NCBI RefSeq assembly: GCF_032854445.1
Contig: NC_088300.1
Coordinates: forward strand, 8,804,001 to 8,868,000
Direction: 5' to 3'
Origin: Liolophura sinensis
Lineage: Eukaryota; Mollusca; Polyplacophora; Chitonida; Chitonidae
Length of the DNA: 64,000 bases
The notes below the pieces were generated by a model. It was not told where the DNA came from. It searched no databases and was given only the letters and a program-made list of their open reading frames with translations. Shown here one piece after another: positions 13,335 to 25,012 of this stretch. A program made the position numbers and the translations under genes. Within the stretch, counting starts at the first letter, position 1. Each line of letters opens with the position of its first letter.

Positions 13335-13560
13335 CTGCAGCCGTCTCTGGTGTAGTGGTTAATGGTGTTTTCAGTGGCGGGGACTCACGAGGTGAGGGTT
13401 CAGGCCAAATCGGACAGGAAATTTGTACATTCCCCCGCTCTCAGTGCTTGTGGTTCTTGGTGGCAATACCTTGTGGACGATGCTCATCTGGCGGTTCGCA
13501 TAGTTCAACGTCATTTATGACCACTTGTCTTCCATCAGTACAGTGTGCGCATCTGTAAGT
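13335..13560 (+). repeat. SINE family B with tRNA-like head
   Basis: The 5' end has an A-box-like stretch ('tggtgtagtggttaatggtg') and a B-box-like 'gagggttcaggcc', spaced as in a tRNA gene. It continues into 'gaaatttgtacattcccccg', the conserved body word of family B. The sequence outside the boxes does not fold as a tRNA, so it is a SINE rather than a functional tRNA gene. Confidence 0.6.
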
Positions 13561-14485
13561 CACATGTGACAAATGTTTGCAAACGAGCTAAATACGTGTA
13601 TAAGGAATAAGAATATCGGCTGTATATTTTCAAATTTCGGTCATAAGGTGGTAGCGAAAATGGCGACTTTCTGTGAAGAAAATGTTGTCATGTTGTTCTC
13701 TTCACTAGGATTGTGGTTTGAGTGAATTGTTGGCGATAGTCTAATACGTGGCGAAATCCGCAGTTAGACATTGGACTTACCTCGCTGTCTGAATGAAGTG
13801 ATTCACAAAGGGATGTCACGAAACACAACCCGCTTTATATTAGTGTAGGCCTCCATAAGTATACACCAGGTTCAGATGCATTCAACACGCATTGTGTAAA
13901 AGCATTACTTCTTCCAGGAAAAGACAAATATACGAATTATTTTTTTTAGAAAAACGATGTCAGCTGGTGGATTATCAGAGGTTCATTATCATGACTTAGC
14001 AGAATTCGAGTTGAATGGAATATTTCTTGTTCAATATGACTAAACGGATAAGTGTTTCGGGTAGATTCGTTACGATGAGGCTAAAGCGGTAAGATCGCTT
14101 TCGACGCTAAAAATAGAGAAATAAATGCCCCCATTCTGGTCTTCAGATACGATAGTATCTTCTGTCAGCTCTATCGTCATAATAAAGCACCACTCACTGG
14201 CGATTCAAAAAAAGCTCCTGCATTTGATACCCAGACTTCGACCTCGCCCCTGTCACCTGTGACGCTTTATTAAACATGACGTCAAACGTCAAATAGGGAA
14301 TCGTTAAAAACAAAACCTTGATTCTAATCAGCATGACAAACATGATCAGCTTATGAATCAACCAGTCAATCAATCATTTTGATCAGTTCAGATCACTGTG
14401 TATATATATTATTGCAGTTTTTGGTGCTATTTTATGTACATCAGTGGGCTAATCTTATTTTATTTATAACATCTTTTGTCAACAG
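13561..14485. other. Upstream region of the first cysteine-rich gene
   Basis: No coding sequence was recognised. The promoter and a non-coding first exon of the gene that follows are expected here, because a splice acceptor ('ttttgtcaacag', ending at 14485) sits seven bases before its start codon. The first exon could not be placed. Confidence 0.35.
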
Positions 14486-14492
14486 ACACACC

Positions 14493-14691
14493 ATGCTTGC
14501 CAAGTCTCTCCTCGTCATGCTGATTTTGACGCATGTCAGCCAGGTTGTCTTGTCTCAAGTCCGGCCCCGGTCAAACGCTCCACAGCTTCGTGGACTTCCT
14601 CCCGCTAATCGTCGGCTAGATCCGGTTGTACAATCGGGACTTTTCGGAGGCCTCGGTTCCCTACTTGTGGACAACGACCAGTTACAGGAGA
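14493..14691 (+). CDS. Cys-rich paralogue 1, signal-peptide exon
   Basis: It encodes residues 1-66 plus the first base of codon 67. A strong donor (gtaagt) follows. Reading through the donor without splicing would continue open to about 14786, so an unspliced reading gives a misleading longer frame. Confidence 0.72.
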
Positions 14692-15542
14692 GTAAGTATA
14701 GACCAGACACATGGCTGTTCGCGGTTTTTGTGATACAGGGTGTGTACGATGCATCGGAACTTCAATGGTTACATATATTTACATAAAAAGGGGGGGGGGG
14801 GGGGTTATGGGCCTAGGATTATGTTAAGTTCATGACAGCTTTAAAAGCCTTCGACTAAACCAAACTCGCTCAAGTTCATGTGGTGGGACGCATACCCCAT
14901 CGGGAGTTACGTCAAATACGTGTAGTGTGGAGCATGCGCCATTAGGAGTTACGTCAAGTACGTGTAGCGTGGAGCATGCGCCATTAGGAGTTACGTCAAG
15001 TACTAGTACTTGTTGTGGGGTGCATTTCACCGCAGTACCTGTAGTGGGAAAATACATATACCGTTACGTCAAGTACTAGTACTTGTTGTGGGGTGCATTT
15101 CACCGCAGTACCTGTAGTGGGAAAATACATATACCGTAGTCTGCTGTTCTATACTATACACTGTAAAACACCAAGCAAATAAATAAATAGATGACTGAAA
15201 TACTGAAATGAGAAATATGAAATGTGGGGAACGTCAGTCAGATGAAAATCAAAAACACTCTACGAACGAAATTGCCATCATATTTTTTATGCATGTGTGC
15301 TTTATACAATCGTCATGTAATTTGTTTTCTATTTTGCAGAACCTTGTGGCCGTGGCTCCTACGGATTAGCAACCTCCTCTGCCAGTCTGCGACTCTGGGG
15401 CTTCCAGTCTGACCCGATCTTCGTCTGTAATTGTAAAATCTTCTCAGACGGCTTTCATTACCACACGATTGATAATAGCCCACAGGCGCGGATGGATTGT
15501 ATGACGGAATACTCCGGTCTCTTTTGCTGCATGCGGACGTAG
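14493..15542 (+). CDS. Small secreted six-cysteine protein, paralogue 1 (133 aa, unknown family)
   Basis: The CDS joins 14493..14691 and 15340..15542 across a phase-1 intron (donor 'a|gtaagtata', acceptor 'attttgcag|aac'). Residues 1-21 form a signal peptide (MLAKSLLVMLILTHVSQVVL, then S) with cleavage probably before QVRPR. Residues 22-66 are a basic, proline-containing spacer ending LLVDNDQLQE. The last exon carries the cysteine domain with C69, C96, C98, C120, C129 and C130 (C-x26-C-x-C-x21-C-x8-CC), ending three residues later. The only relative in the window is the gene at 25013-26348, which shares exon layout, intron phase, the DND motif before the junction and QAR-x-DCMT-x3-GL-x-CC. 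An even cysteine number suggests three disulfides. The family is not one I recognise; an extracellular matrix, defence or signalling role would be a guess. The start is the first ATG after the upstream acceptor. Confidence 0.72.
14692..15339 (+). other. Intron of Cys-rich paralogue 1 with short tandem duplications
   Basis: It holds a poly(G) run near 14788-14803, about two copies of a roughly 42-bp unit ('ggagttacgtcaagtacgtg' type, 14900-14990) and a 73-bp tandem duplication (14991-15063 and 15064-15136) that looks identical by eye. Confidence 0.6.
14991..15136 (+). repeat. 73-bp perfect tandem duplication
   Basis: The word 'ttacgtcaagtactagtact' starts at 14991 and again at 15064, and the 73 bases that follow appear identical in both copies. 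Confidence 0.85.
15340..15542 (+). CDS. Cys-rich paralogue 1, cysteine-domain exon
   Basis: It completes codon 67 (Lys) and encodes PCGRGSYGL..., the LWGF motif, VCNC, and QARMDCMTEYSGLFCC, then MRT and stop TAG. All six cysteines of the mature protein are on this exon. Confidence 0.75.
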
Positions 15543-16478
15543 ACAAAGCTTTTGCAGTTTCCTAATATTTATAACGTTCATTGGAACTGCTGTGTACATT
15601 AATTTGTTCTAGACATTCCTGTTGACTTTTAGTTTTAATGCACTGTAAAAAAGGACAATGTGAGATGTGGAATGGGAGAGACAGAGTGTATGGGTGTTTG
15701 TAAATCCATTTTTATGCTGACAGACGAGGGAATTTGTCTACATTCTCATGTATAAAGTAATTTACATTTAAGTTGTGCCATGCTAAATCCTTTTGTTTTG
15801 ATTTGTACATAACTTCAAAAGAACACACAATGTTTAAAAGTTAACGAAGAGAGAAGACGGTGTATTTAGCAACAAATACATATACATATGACTTATGCGA
15901 GGCGTTTTAATAGAACTTTAAAGATAATGGAATATGGAAATGGTCGCCATTAAACTACGACGTAGTGAACCCTGTCCATTACCGTGACAGTTGCGTGACA
16001 AGTGAATGGCAGGGTTCTGTGAGCATTTATCGCCATATTCACAGCTTTCTCCTGTTCATATCAGGTAGAACAATACAATCGATAGTGTTCTAAACTCTCA
16101 CATCAGCAATGTTCTTTCCTAATAGTGAAATACATATCACAGCCGCTGATATACTACTACAGATAGCCACAGGTAAACATTTTAAACAAACTAATGGCTT
16201 TCTTATACCGGTACCGAAAATACGCCATATAAATGCGGTTGACAAAACTTTGAATGTTGGGCCACATCAATGATTAAATGACTAGGTTATTGATAAATTA
16301 ATATTTATTGTTAGTATATATAAAGATATCTACTTGTAGTATATTGTTTGGTGTCTTTTGTGAACATGTATCATCTTTACTGTACCTATTTACTGTAGCC
16401 TATACCTAATGACGCGAAAGAATAGCAACATTGTATACTTATATCACTTAATTGTATTCTCGCTTGTGTGTGATTTGA

Positions 16479-16484
16479 AATAAA
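16479..16484 (+). terminator. Candidate polyadenylation signal of Cys-rich paralogue 1
   Basis: AATAAA followed by a 'tgtgttgg' stretch. It lies about 940 bases after the stop codon and just before a minisatellite. It is a plausible signal, without a measured poly(A) site. Confidence 0.35.
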
Positions 16485-16504
16485 TGTGTTGGCTATAATA
16501 ATGT

Positions 16505-16745
16505 GTAAAGGCTTAGACCCGAAGGACTCGGAGTGCACTTAGTGCCCGGAGTGCACTTAGTGCACGGAGAGTATTTAGTGCCCGTAGTGCCCGGAGTAAC
16601 CAGAGTGCCCGGAGTACCTGCAAAGCCCGGAGTTCCCGGAGTGCCCTGAGTACCAGGAGTGCCCTGAGTAACCACAGTATCCGAAGTACCTGGAGTACCT
16701 GGAAAGCCCAGAGCGCCCGGAGTGCCCGGGGCGCCAGGAGTAAAC
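16505..16745. repeat. Short-period minisatellite (9-bp based, 'cccggagtg')
   Basis: About 25 degenerate copies of a 9-bp word ('cccggagtg', 'cctggagta', 'cactta gtg' variants). On the minus strand this reads as Gly-Thr-Pro repeats, which only mimics collagen. Confidence 0.75.
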
Positions 16746-17329
16746 TACCGACCTTCACCATGTACCTGACGAACCTCTTCACTTACAGGCCGCTGCTTGA
16801 GTACTACTTGAGTACGCGACCACATTGGTACAGATATGAACGAAAAGCGGCGATTTTCATGTAGAGGTTTACAAAAATTATCTTGTTTCAGGCGCCACAT
16901 ACCCATTAGTGAGAATTACCTATACTCATTCCCCAGATATGTTATTCGTCAGTTACCCTTTCATCAGAATGACTTATATCCATTCGTCAGATTTGCCTTT
17001 ACCCTTTCCCTTATTTTAATGATCTATTCCTTTGAATATTCTGCTGCGAAATATAAAATATTAAGCCAGCTAGCGATTGTCCAACCATGACTTCTACTAC
17101 TACCGTGACTTCTACTGTGGCCGGCATAACGGTAATCAAATGCTCTGTTCCCTATGTAATTATGGACAAGCTCTCACTACGTAATTTAGATAACTTAATC
17201 CATTCTAAATTTGCGTGGGCAGGAGACTAGTTATAAGAAACCAAAGCCACGGTCAAGTGTTGTATTCGAACACATCACCTCACTGGTGGAGATTTAGTGG
17301 AATCACATGCAACGAAGAACACTACTCTC

Positions 17330-17590
17330 AAAAAAATAATTTGTTAAATTTAACAGAAAATCTCTTATTTGAGTGATAAGAAAGTATTCTGTTATTGCAT
17401 TCTGTTATTGTAGCATATTATTCTGTTAACTATGACACACATATCCTATTAATTCAACATAACGATCCTATTATATTAATAGGATATTATGTTGAATATG
17501 ACAAAATATTTTGTTATAATAACAGAATGCATTCTAGCATCACTCTGACAACATATTGTCTGGTAAATTATTGTATTGTACTCTGATTAA
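17330..17590. mobile_element. Palindromic MITE-like element, family 1 copy 2
   Basis: The left arm 'aaatttaacagaaaatctct', with 'tattctgttattgcattctg', is mirrored by 'ttataataacagaatgcatt', 'ctagcatcactctgacaaca' and 'tattgtctggtaaatt'. The centre has its own smaller palindrome ('tcctattatattaatagga'). It matches the 1570-1830 element. Confidence 0.6.
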
Positions 17591-18336
17591 CATACGACGG
17601 ATAAGGCTGTTATCCATGAAGGCGGCCATGGAGAGCTAGTAGGTTACATGAACTTTTGTGTACATTAAACCACACCATTAATGTGTACTCACCCCTGGTG
17701 CCCCTGTTTGAGCGGAAGTATTAGAAACTCGAATTCACAACAAAAGTGTGATAGTTACTAAAACCCGTTTGACGAGCGAACATTTGCCTTAAGAACTCAG
17801 ATTCTGAAATAGCAGTTTTGATATGTTTAGAGCAGTCCTATAAATCAAGTGATCTATTTAAGACTTACGCAGACAATATTTTACACGCATTTTTAAAAAT
17901 TTTACTATCCAAATTTTGGAAACAAAAATGGAATGATCGCGTTTGTAAAGACAACTGATGTATAACCGGTCTATCAGGAGCTATGTGCCTGGGTTTGTCG
18001 GCCTTTTTCACAAGCACACAATGCGGCACGGAGTCCATTTCGTGACGCTGTAGAAAGTTAAATGATGAATGATCGACATATCCTATAACTTTTAAACATT
18101 TAAAAACAAATTTTAACGTGTTCAGAATTGGAAAGGTAAATGACTGTTTTATTAAGAACACGCGTGATGTATAATATATACAATACCTATAAATATAGCT
18201 GGACATAATTGTACTTAAGAAAAAAGCTGGTTTTGACACTTAATATCCGTTTTACTGGTTCAGTACTTACTCAGTGCATGCACCAGGCTGTTTTTAACAC
18301 TGTCCCCGAATGCACTGATTTAATTCTTGTCATCGA
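17591..18336. other. No gene seen
   Basis: A 124-codon minus-strand open frame (17865-18239) shows no domain or splice support. Nothing else was recognised. Confidence 0.45.
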
Positions 18337-18541
18337 GGGGCCGATTCAGCAAAGTCGTTTGTGATTTAAGTCAAAATTTAAAACCCCTTCACAATGCACA
18401 GTTTCTGTTACTGTAAGCTGAATTTAGACAGATTTTGTCTTAATATGGAAGGAATTTTAATTTCTAAAGCCGTAAAATAAGCTTTAAGATAGCATTTTAA
18501 ATTTTGACCCAACTCAGAAACGACTTTGTACGATCGGTCCC
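18337..18541. mobile_element. Palindromic MITE-like element, family 2
   Basis: 'ggccgattcagcaaagtcgt', then 'gatttaagtcaaaatttaaa', is mirrored at the right end by 'tttaaattttgacccaactc' and 'gaaacgactttgtacgatcg'. The whole 205-bp stretch is one imperfect inverted repeat without coding capacity. Confidence 0.6.
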
Positions 18542-19084
18542 AGTACATACTGGACAGTGTAAAAGAGCAGCGTTTTTCTTTGCTACATATTTCCTACTCC
18601 CGTGCTTTGTTGAATGCTAGTTCACTGAACTATGAAGGTTTGTTGTATACGAGTTCACTTGCCTTGACCGCAAACTGATATACTTAGGCTTTGAAGGAGG
18701 GCAGTGCTTAACTGATCGCCTGTCAAAACATTGCGCTGGTAATACTGAACTTTATTCACATGTATACAACTCTGAACAGTTCCGATGTGTAAAAGACGTT
18801 TGAAATTTGCAACAACTCGTTGAGGAAAAGTCAGGAATACGCACTTGGCCACACAAGCAAGTAAAAAATTATTCTCGGTTAACTGATTGTTAATTGTCTT
18901 CTGTATATAATCTAGATGTCAAAAAAGACAATGATATGACCAAAGAACTGAAAAGAACTTAGAGGACGGATTCAGGCAAAGAAAGCAGTCAACATTTTTC
19001 AGTGGTGCGGGAAAGACGTAAGGAATGTTCTTGGCGCCCTGTGTGCTGTAATGCTGAAAATCAAGCCCAGGCCTTGGTCTGCAG
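18542..19084. other. No gene seen
   Basis: No coding sequence or repeat was recognised. Confidence 0.45.
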
Positions 19085-19205
19085 AAGAGTTCTGATTTAT
19101 TTGATTTTTACGCCGTACTCAAGAATATTTCACTTGTACAAAGGTGGCCATGTAACATTATGTTGGAAGGAATCCAGACAGAGCCCTGAGGAATCCCACT
19201 AATGA
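19085..19205 (-). repeat. SINE family A, 3' part
   Basis: 'ttacgccgtactcaagaata' followed by 'tttcacttgtacaa' and 'cagagccctgaggaatccca' is the reverse complement of the family A 3' module. Confidence 0.65.
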
Positions 19206-19949
19206 CCCGCATTAGTTAACTTAAGTACTTTGATGCACTGTTAACAGGTACTGACGTTCAGAGAACGTCACGTGACCGTGCTAACAGATTTGTGCATAAA
19301 AGCTACAAGACATGTTTTCAAATTTCCATTCCCCTGGTGACGTTTTCACAGCCAAATGGATTGATCTCTGCAGTACTTATATATTCTTAGTCATGCATGA
19401 ATGGTATGAAGTTACCATCGGCATACCACCAGTTAAGGTCTCATATGTTTCTGGATTTTTTCTTTTCTGTTCTTTAAATATACATTATAAGAAGTGTTGT
19501 CTGATGTAATTATGAATTATTTGCTTAATGTATTGACAAAAACGACATTATGGGCATGTCACGCCCTGGCAATAGAAACAAAATCTTGTGAACTGCTTAA
19601 TCTATACCTGTATACATGGATAGCGTTCCTTAATTCATTGTGTATATTTTGATAACACTTCATTTCGTACTCATCTGCTTCGTAATATCCTATAAAACAA
19701 AATCAGGTTGTTTGTAAATAACATTTAATTGTTTCGTCATAAGGATTGTATATGGTAGGACAATATGTCTAACACAGGCCTATAATATTACTGTCTTAGT
19801 CATCTGCATTCGTTCTTAACCAGTTGGTTTTTACATTCACACAATTTATCGTAGGCCTACAAATCAATATCATTTAACCACAATACACAGTTGACAATGA
19901 GGATGCATTTTCTTTCCCACATTGTATCAAAGGATACATACATAATCAC
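19206..19949. other. No gene seen
   Basis: AT-rich; no coding sequence, RNA gene or repeat was recognised. Confidence 0.45.
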
Positions 19950-20590
19950 AGACTATGACAGTGCTGTCCTGAGGGTTCTTTATTTTCCCAAAATGTAACA
20001 GTGCTGTATTAAGGATGTCAAGAAAACATCCTTTATCACAGATTGTAACGGTGAGATATTCAGGGCACATACTTTATCATAGATTGTAACACTCTATCGC
20101 GGATTGCAACAAAGACATACTGAGGATACATACTCTAACACAGATTGTAAGAGAGACATATTGAGGATACATACTCCATCACAGGTTGTAAGACTGACAT
20201 ATTGAGGACGCATACTCTATCACAGATTGTAGCAGTGACATACTGAGGATACATACTCTAACACAGATTGTAAGAGAGACATATTGAGGATACATACTCC
20301 ATCACAGGCTGTAAAACTGACATACTGAGGACGCATACTCTATCACAGATTGTAGCAGTGACATACTGAGGATACATACTCTGACACAGAATGTAACAGA
20401 GACATATTGAGGATATATACTCAGTCACAGATTGTACCAGTGACATACTGAGGATATATATACTATATCATAGACTGTAATACTGACATATAGAAGATAC
20501 ATACTCTATTACAGATTGTAACACTGACATATTGAGGACACAAACTCTATTACAGGTTGCAACAGAGACATATTGTCAATAGGTATGTGT
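19950..20590 (+). repeat. Minisatellite, 41-bp unit
   Basis: About 15 imperfect copies of a 41-bp unit with 'cacagattgtaacagtgaca' and 'tattgaggatacatactcta'. The unit start at 20115 recurs at 20156, giving the period. The edges are more degenerate than the middle. Confidence 0.85.
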
Positions 20591-20609
20591 ACATATACTG
20601 TGTCTTCTT

Positions 20610-20840
20610 TTGGCAGGGCGAGTTCATGCCGCCAAAGTACTGCCGTCACTGAAGTATCATGCTGAAGACACCAAACATAACATCCAACCCAGTCACATTA
20701 CACTGACACTAGCCATATTTCCTTCCTCTAAACTCTTAGTGTTGAGCGCTAAACGAAGCAGCAACAAGTACCATTTTTAAAGTCTTTGATACGACTCGAC
20801 CCGGGTTTGAATCCCAGGTCTCCCGTCAACCTCAGGTTGA
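20610..20840. repeat. Dispersed repeat, family C (longest copy)
   Basis: It contains 'gaagtatcatgctgaagaca', 'cttagtgttgagcgctaaac', 'gcagcaacaagtaccatttt' and a B-box-like 'cgggtttgaatcccaggtct' near its end. It is shared with 490-620 and 48270-48460. The B-box-like piece suggests a SINE, but its position leaves the orientation uncertain. Confidence 0.55.
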
Positions 20841-20984
20841 TCATGTGTTCACAGTTTATCTCATCTAAAATTCTAGATTAACTTTAGTTATCAACGCTAC
20901 ACATCAACTACATTGCTCAAAAAAAAAATGACGCTACATCCCAAATACAATTATAATCATCTACGCTTCAATCCAGCTACAGTT

Positions 20985-22960
20985 CTGAGTAAACATTGGT
21001 ATCTCCGTTACATCTCAGTGTCAATTCTTGATAAACTGTAGGCATCCACGTTACATCTCAGCGCCAATTCTAGATAAACTGTAGGCTTCCACGTTACATA
21101 TCAGTGTCGATTCTAGATAAACTGTAGGCATCCACGATACATCTCAGCCTCAATTCTAGATAAACTGTAGGCATCCACGTTACATCTCAGTGTCAATTCT
21201 AGATAAACTGTAGGCATCCACGTTACATCTCAGTGTCAATTCTAGATAAACTGTAGGTATCCACGATACATCTCAGCGTCGATTCTTAATAAACTGTAGG
21301 CATCCACGATATATCTCAGCGTGAATTCTAGATAAACTGTAGGCATCCACGTTACATCTCAGCGTCAATTCTAGATAAACTGTAGGCATCCACGTTACAT
21401 CTCAGTGTCATTTCTAGATAAACTGTAGGTATCCACGATACATCTCAGCGTCGATTCTTAATAAACTGTAGGCATCCACGATATATCTCAGCGTGAATTC
21501 TAGATAAACTGTAGGCTTTCACGTTACGTCTCGGTGTCAATTCTAGATAAACTTTAGGCATCCACGATATATCTCAACGTCAATTCTAGATAAACTGTAG
21601 GTCTCACGTTACATCTCAGCGCCAATTCTAGATAAACTGTAGGCTTCCACGTTACATATCAGTGTCGATTCTAGATAAACTGTAGGCATCCACGATACAT
21701 CTCAGCCTCAATTCTAGATAAACTGTAGGCATCCACGTTACATCTCAGTGTCAATTCTAGATAAACTGTAGGCATCCACGTTACATCTCAGTGTCAATTC
21801 TAGATAAACTGTAGGTATCCACGATACATCTCAGCGTCGATTCTTAATAAACTGTAGGCATCCACGATATATCTCAGCGTGAATTCTAGATAAACTGTAG
21901 GCATCCACGTTACATCTCAGCGTCAATTCTAGATAAACTGTAGGCATCCACGTTACATCTCAGTGTCATTTCTAGATAAACTGTAGGTATCCACGATACA
22001 TCTCAGCGTCGATTCTTAATAAACTGTAGGCATCCACGATATATCTCAGCGTGAATTCTAGATAAACTGTAGGCTTTCACGTTACGTCTCGGTGTCAATT
22101 CTAGATAAACTTTAGGCATCCACGATATATCTCAACGTCGATTCTAGATAAACTGTAGGTCTCACGTTACATCTCAGTGTCAATTCTAGATAAACGGTAG
22201 GCATCCACGTTACATCTCAGTGTCCATTCTAGATAAACTGTAGGCATCCACGATATATCTCAGCGTGAATTCTAGATAAACTGTAGGTCTCACGTTACAT
22301 CTCAGTGTCAATTCTAGATAAACTGTAGACATGCACGATATATATCAGTGTCGATTCTAGATAAACTGTAGGCATCCACGATATATCTCAGCATGAATTC
22401 TAGATAAACTGTAGGTCTCACGTTACATCTCAGTGTCAATTCTAGAAAACTTTAGGCATCTACGTTACATCTCAGTGTTAATTCTAGATAACCTGTAGGC
22501 ATGCACGTTACATCTCAGTGTCGATTCTATATAAACTGTAGGTATCCACGATATATCTCAGTGTCAATTCTAGAATACCTACAGGCATGCACGATATATC
22601 TCAGTGTCAACCCTAGATAAACTGTAGGCATGCACGTTACATCTCAGTGTCAATTCTAGATAAACTGTAGGCATCCATGTTACATGTCAGTGTCAATTCT
22701 TGATAAACTGTAGGCATCCACGTTACATCTCAGCGTCAATTCTAGATAAACTGTAGGCATCCACGTTATATCTCAGTGTCAATTCTTGATAAACTGTAGG
22801 CATTCACGTTACATCTCAGTGTCAACCCTAAATAAACTGTAGGCATCCACGTTACATCTCAGTGTCAACCCTAGATAACTGTAGGCATCCACGTTACATC
22901 CCAGCTACAGCCAACTACATTTCTATATAAACTGTAGACATTCACGCCACTTTCCCAGCG
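20985..22960 (+). repeat. Minisatellite, 43-bp unit, about 2 kb, with higher-order structure
   Basis: About 45 copies of 'ttctagataaactgtaggca' + 'tccacgttacatctcagtgt' + 'caa'. Variants (cacgatata, ggtatcc, gtctcacg, ggctttcac) occur in the same order in two successive blocks. The word 'cagcgccaattctagataaa' at about 21060 recurs at about 21618, giving a higher-order unit of 558 bp, or thirteen basic units with one shortened. Confidence 0.92.
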
Positions 22961-24239
22961 TGTAGTGGGCCAGATACGCTATACGTCTCTCAGGGTTTAG
23001 TTGCTCATAATACATTCAGTGCGCCAAAATTAATAGCGACATAAAAGTTACTATACAATATGAGTATGTTACAAGGAGACAAAATCTGAGGCGTACATTA
23101 GATATGCACAGGCATAGCTATGCATTATCATGTGACATTGAATTGAACATTGAACAGAAGACATTGTAGTAGGTAACATGTTGTCAGCCGTATACGCTCT
23201 TAGACTGGATAATAAAGTACATGTTTCATGACGCTGATCAGAGTGTTCTCGGCGTAAAACGAAAAATATGACTGTGCGGCAATGAGAAGCGGTAAATATG
23301 CAAACGACATATGCAGATATGTTTGATTAGACTTGAACTAGATATAAAAGAGTTGCCGAAAGACAAAAAAAATTCATGAGATCTGAATGAGAAGTCATTA
23401 AACTGTTTCATTGTTCACACACACACAAAAAATCCATATTGACTGTCGCTTGAAAAATAGCTATACATCTAAGTATTCATAACTGTTATAAGAGATTGTC
23501 ATATCGAAGGTGATGTCTAAAAATAGATAACACATGAGTACGAAACAATCACCAAGCAGTTGATCATGCAGCTTGGGAAAAAATGTGATAAAAATTCCAA
23601 GGCGTTTAAAGGAGTCCGCAGCGCCGTTTGATTCAGTCCTAGTGGTTGGTTGCAAGGTGATAACTGTGAAACAAGACGGTGAATACATAATCATCACGAG
23701 GCAGGCTGGGGACTTCATAGGACACCGAGAACTATATTAAGTACAGGTAGGATCATTGATTACAGTTGACAAAGAAAGATTTAACGTATTAATTCATTTC
23801 AATCCATATCACAAAACATTGAATGTATTTTAATTGGGTGCAAATGAAGCTGTAATACAAATGAAACTGCCATGGGACTTCATTTTCGGGGTCGTTGCTG
23901 AACAGTCTCAGTTCAGACCAAACACCCTTTATGACTTAAACAGTACTTAGGCCGTTCGCTGTTTCAATTACGGCCTTACGTCAGTAGGCTTTCTTCTACC
24001 TCAACAAAAATGTGTGTTTAGAAAACGTACTGGGTCATGGGAACATTGAAGCATTTCAAAAAGCATTTTCAAAGAGCTAATGTCCTACGAAAGCGTGTGA
24101 AATGCAGGTAAATCGCTGACTTAATATCAAAGCGGTTATAAAATCACACAACCTAAAGGTATTGTCTCCTTTCCAATGAATAGTAAAATACTATTCAGGT
24201 ATGTCTTTTTTAACCAAGCTGTTCTCCTATCAAAGGTGA
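22961..24239. other. No gene seen
   Basis: Only short open frames, the longest 85 codons at 23461-23718 on the minus strand, with no domain or splice support. Confidence 0.45.
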
Positions 24240-24745
24240 ACACAGATGACGAATAAACCTCACACCTCCTGATCAAACATGCATCACACATTCCGAATAA
24301 ACCTCACACCTCATCAAACATGCAACACACATTCCGAATAAACCTCACGCCTGCTTAAACATGCAACACACATTCCGAATAAACCTCACACCTCCTGATC
24401 AAACATGCATCACACATTCCGAATAAACCTCACACGTGATCAAACATGCAACACACATTTCGAATAAACCTCACGCCTGCTTAAACATGCAACACACATT
24501 CCGAATAAACCTCACACCTGATCAAACATGCAACACACATTCCGAAATAAACATCACGCCTGCTCAAACATGCAACACACATTCTCAATAAATCTCACAA
24601 CTGATCAAACATGCCACGCACATTCCCAAATAAACCTCACACCTGATCAAACATGCAACACACATTCCGAATAAACCTCACACCTGATCAAACATGCAAC
24701 ACACATTCCGAATAAACCTCACACCTGATCAAACATGCATAATAA
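24240..24745 (+). repeat. Minisatellite, 41-bp unit
   Basis: About 12 copies of a unit made of 'cacattccgaataaacctca' and 'cacctgatcaaacatgcaac'. Copies starting at 24661 and 24702 are 41 bp apart. Some units alternate 'cgcctgcttaaa' with 'cacctgatcaaa'. Confidence 0.88.
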
Positions 24746-24769
24746 TAGAGGTGAAGAGTAGCACCACGC

Positions 24770-24985
24770 ACCTGTTGTAACATTATCAAAGATGAAGAAC
24801 AAAACCCAACAGTCGTTGACACAAGTTGTAAAAGGTTAAGAACAAAACTCCTCATTTGCTCAAGCAAATTATCACACGTAAAGAACAAAACCCAACAGTT
24901 GTTGTCACAAGATGTCACAGGTGAAGAACAAAACTCCTGACTTGCTCAAGCAAATTATCACAGGAGAAGAATAAAATCTCACATT
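24770..24985 (+). repeat. Two to three copies of an 85-90-bp repeat
   Basis: 'aagaacaaaacccaacagt' and 'cttgctcaagcaaattatca' blocks alternate and repeat. The block ends directly before the acceptor of the second cysteine-rich gene. Confidence 0.6.
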
Positions 24986-25012
24986 TTATTTATTGCTGTT
25001 TACAGGATCAGA

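Noticed and set aside
13335-13410. tRNA gene
   Set aside because: A- and B-box-like motifs are present, but the arms do not pair as in a tRNA and the sequence continues into a dispersed repeat body, so it is a SINE head.
14379-14786. 135-codon open frame as an unspliced gene
   Set aside because: The first 38 codons lie before a splice acceptor and the last 32 after a strong donor. The signal peptide at the internal ATG and the matching paralogue favour the spliced model.
16493-16782. Collagen-like Gly-Thr-Pro frame on the minus strand
   Set aside because: The region is a 9-bp minisatellite. The triplet pattern breaks into KCTPGTKCTP and another frame reads Arg-Ala-Leu repeats equally well, so no collagen gene is supported.
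20985-22960. CRISPR-like regular repeats
   Set aside because: Units are directly adjacent without unique spacers, vary in sequence and lie in an animal genome. This is a minisatellite.
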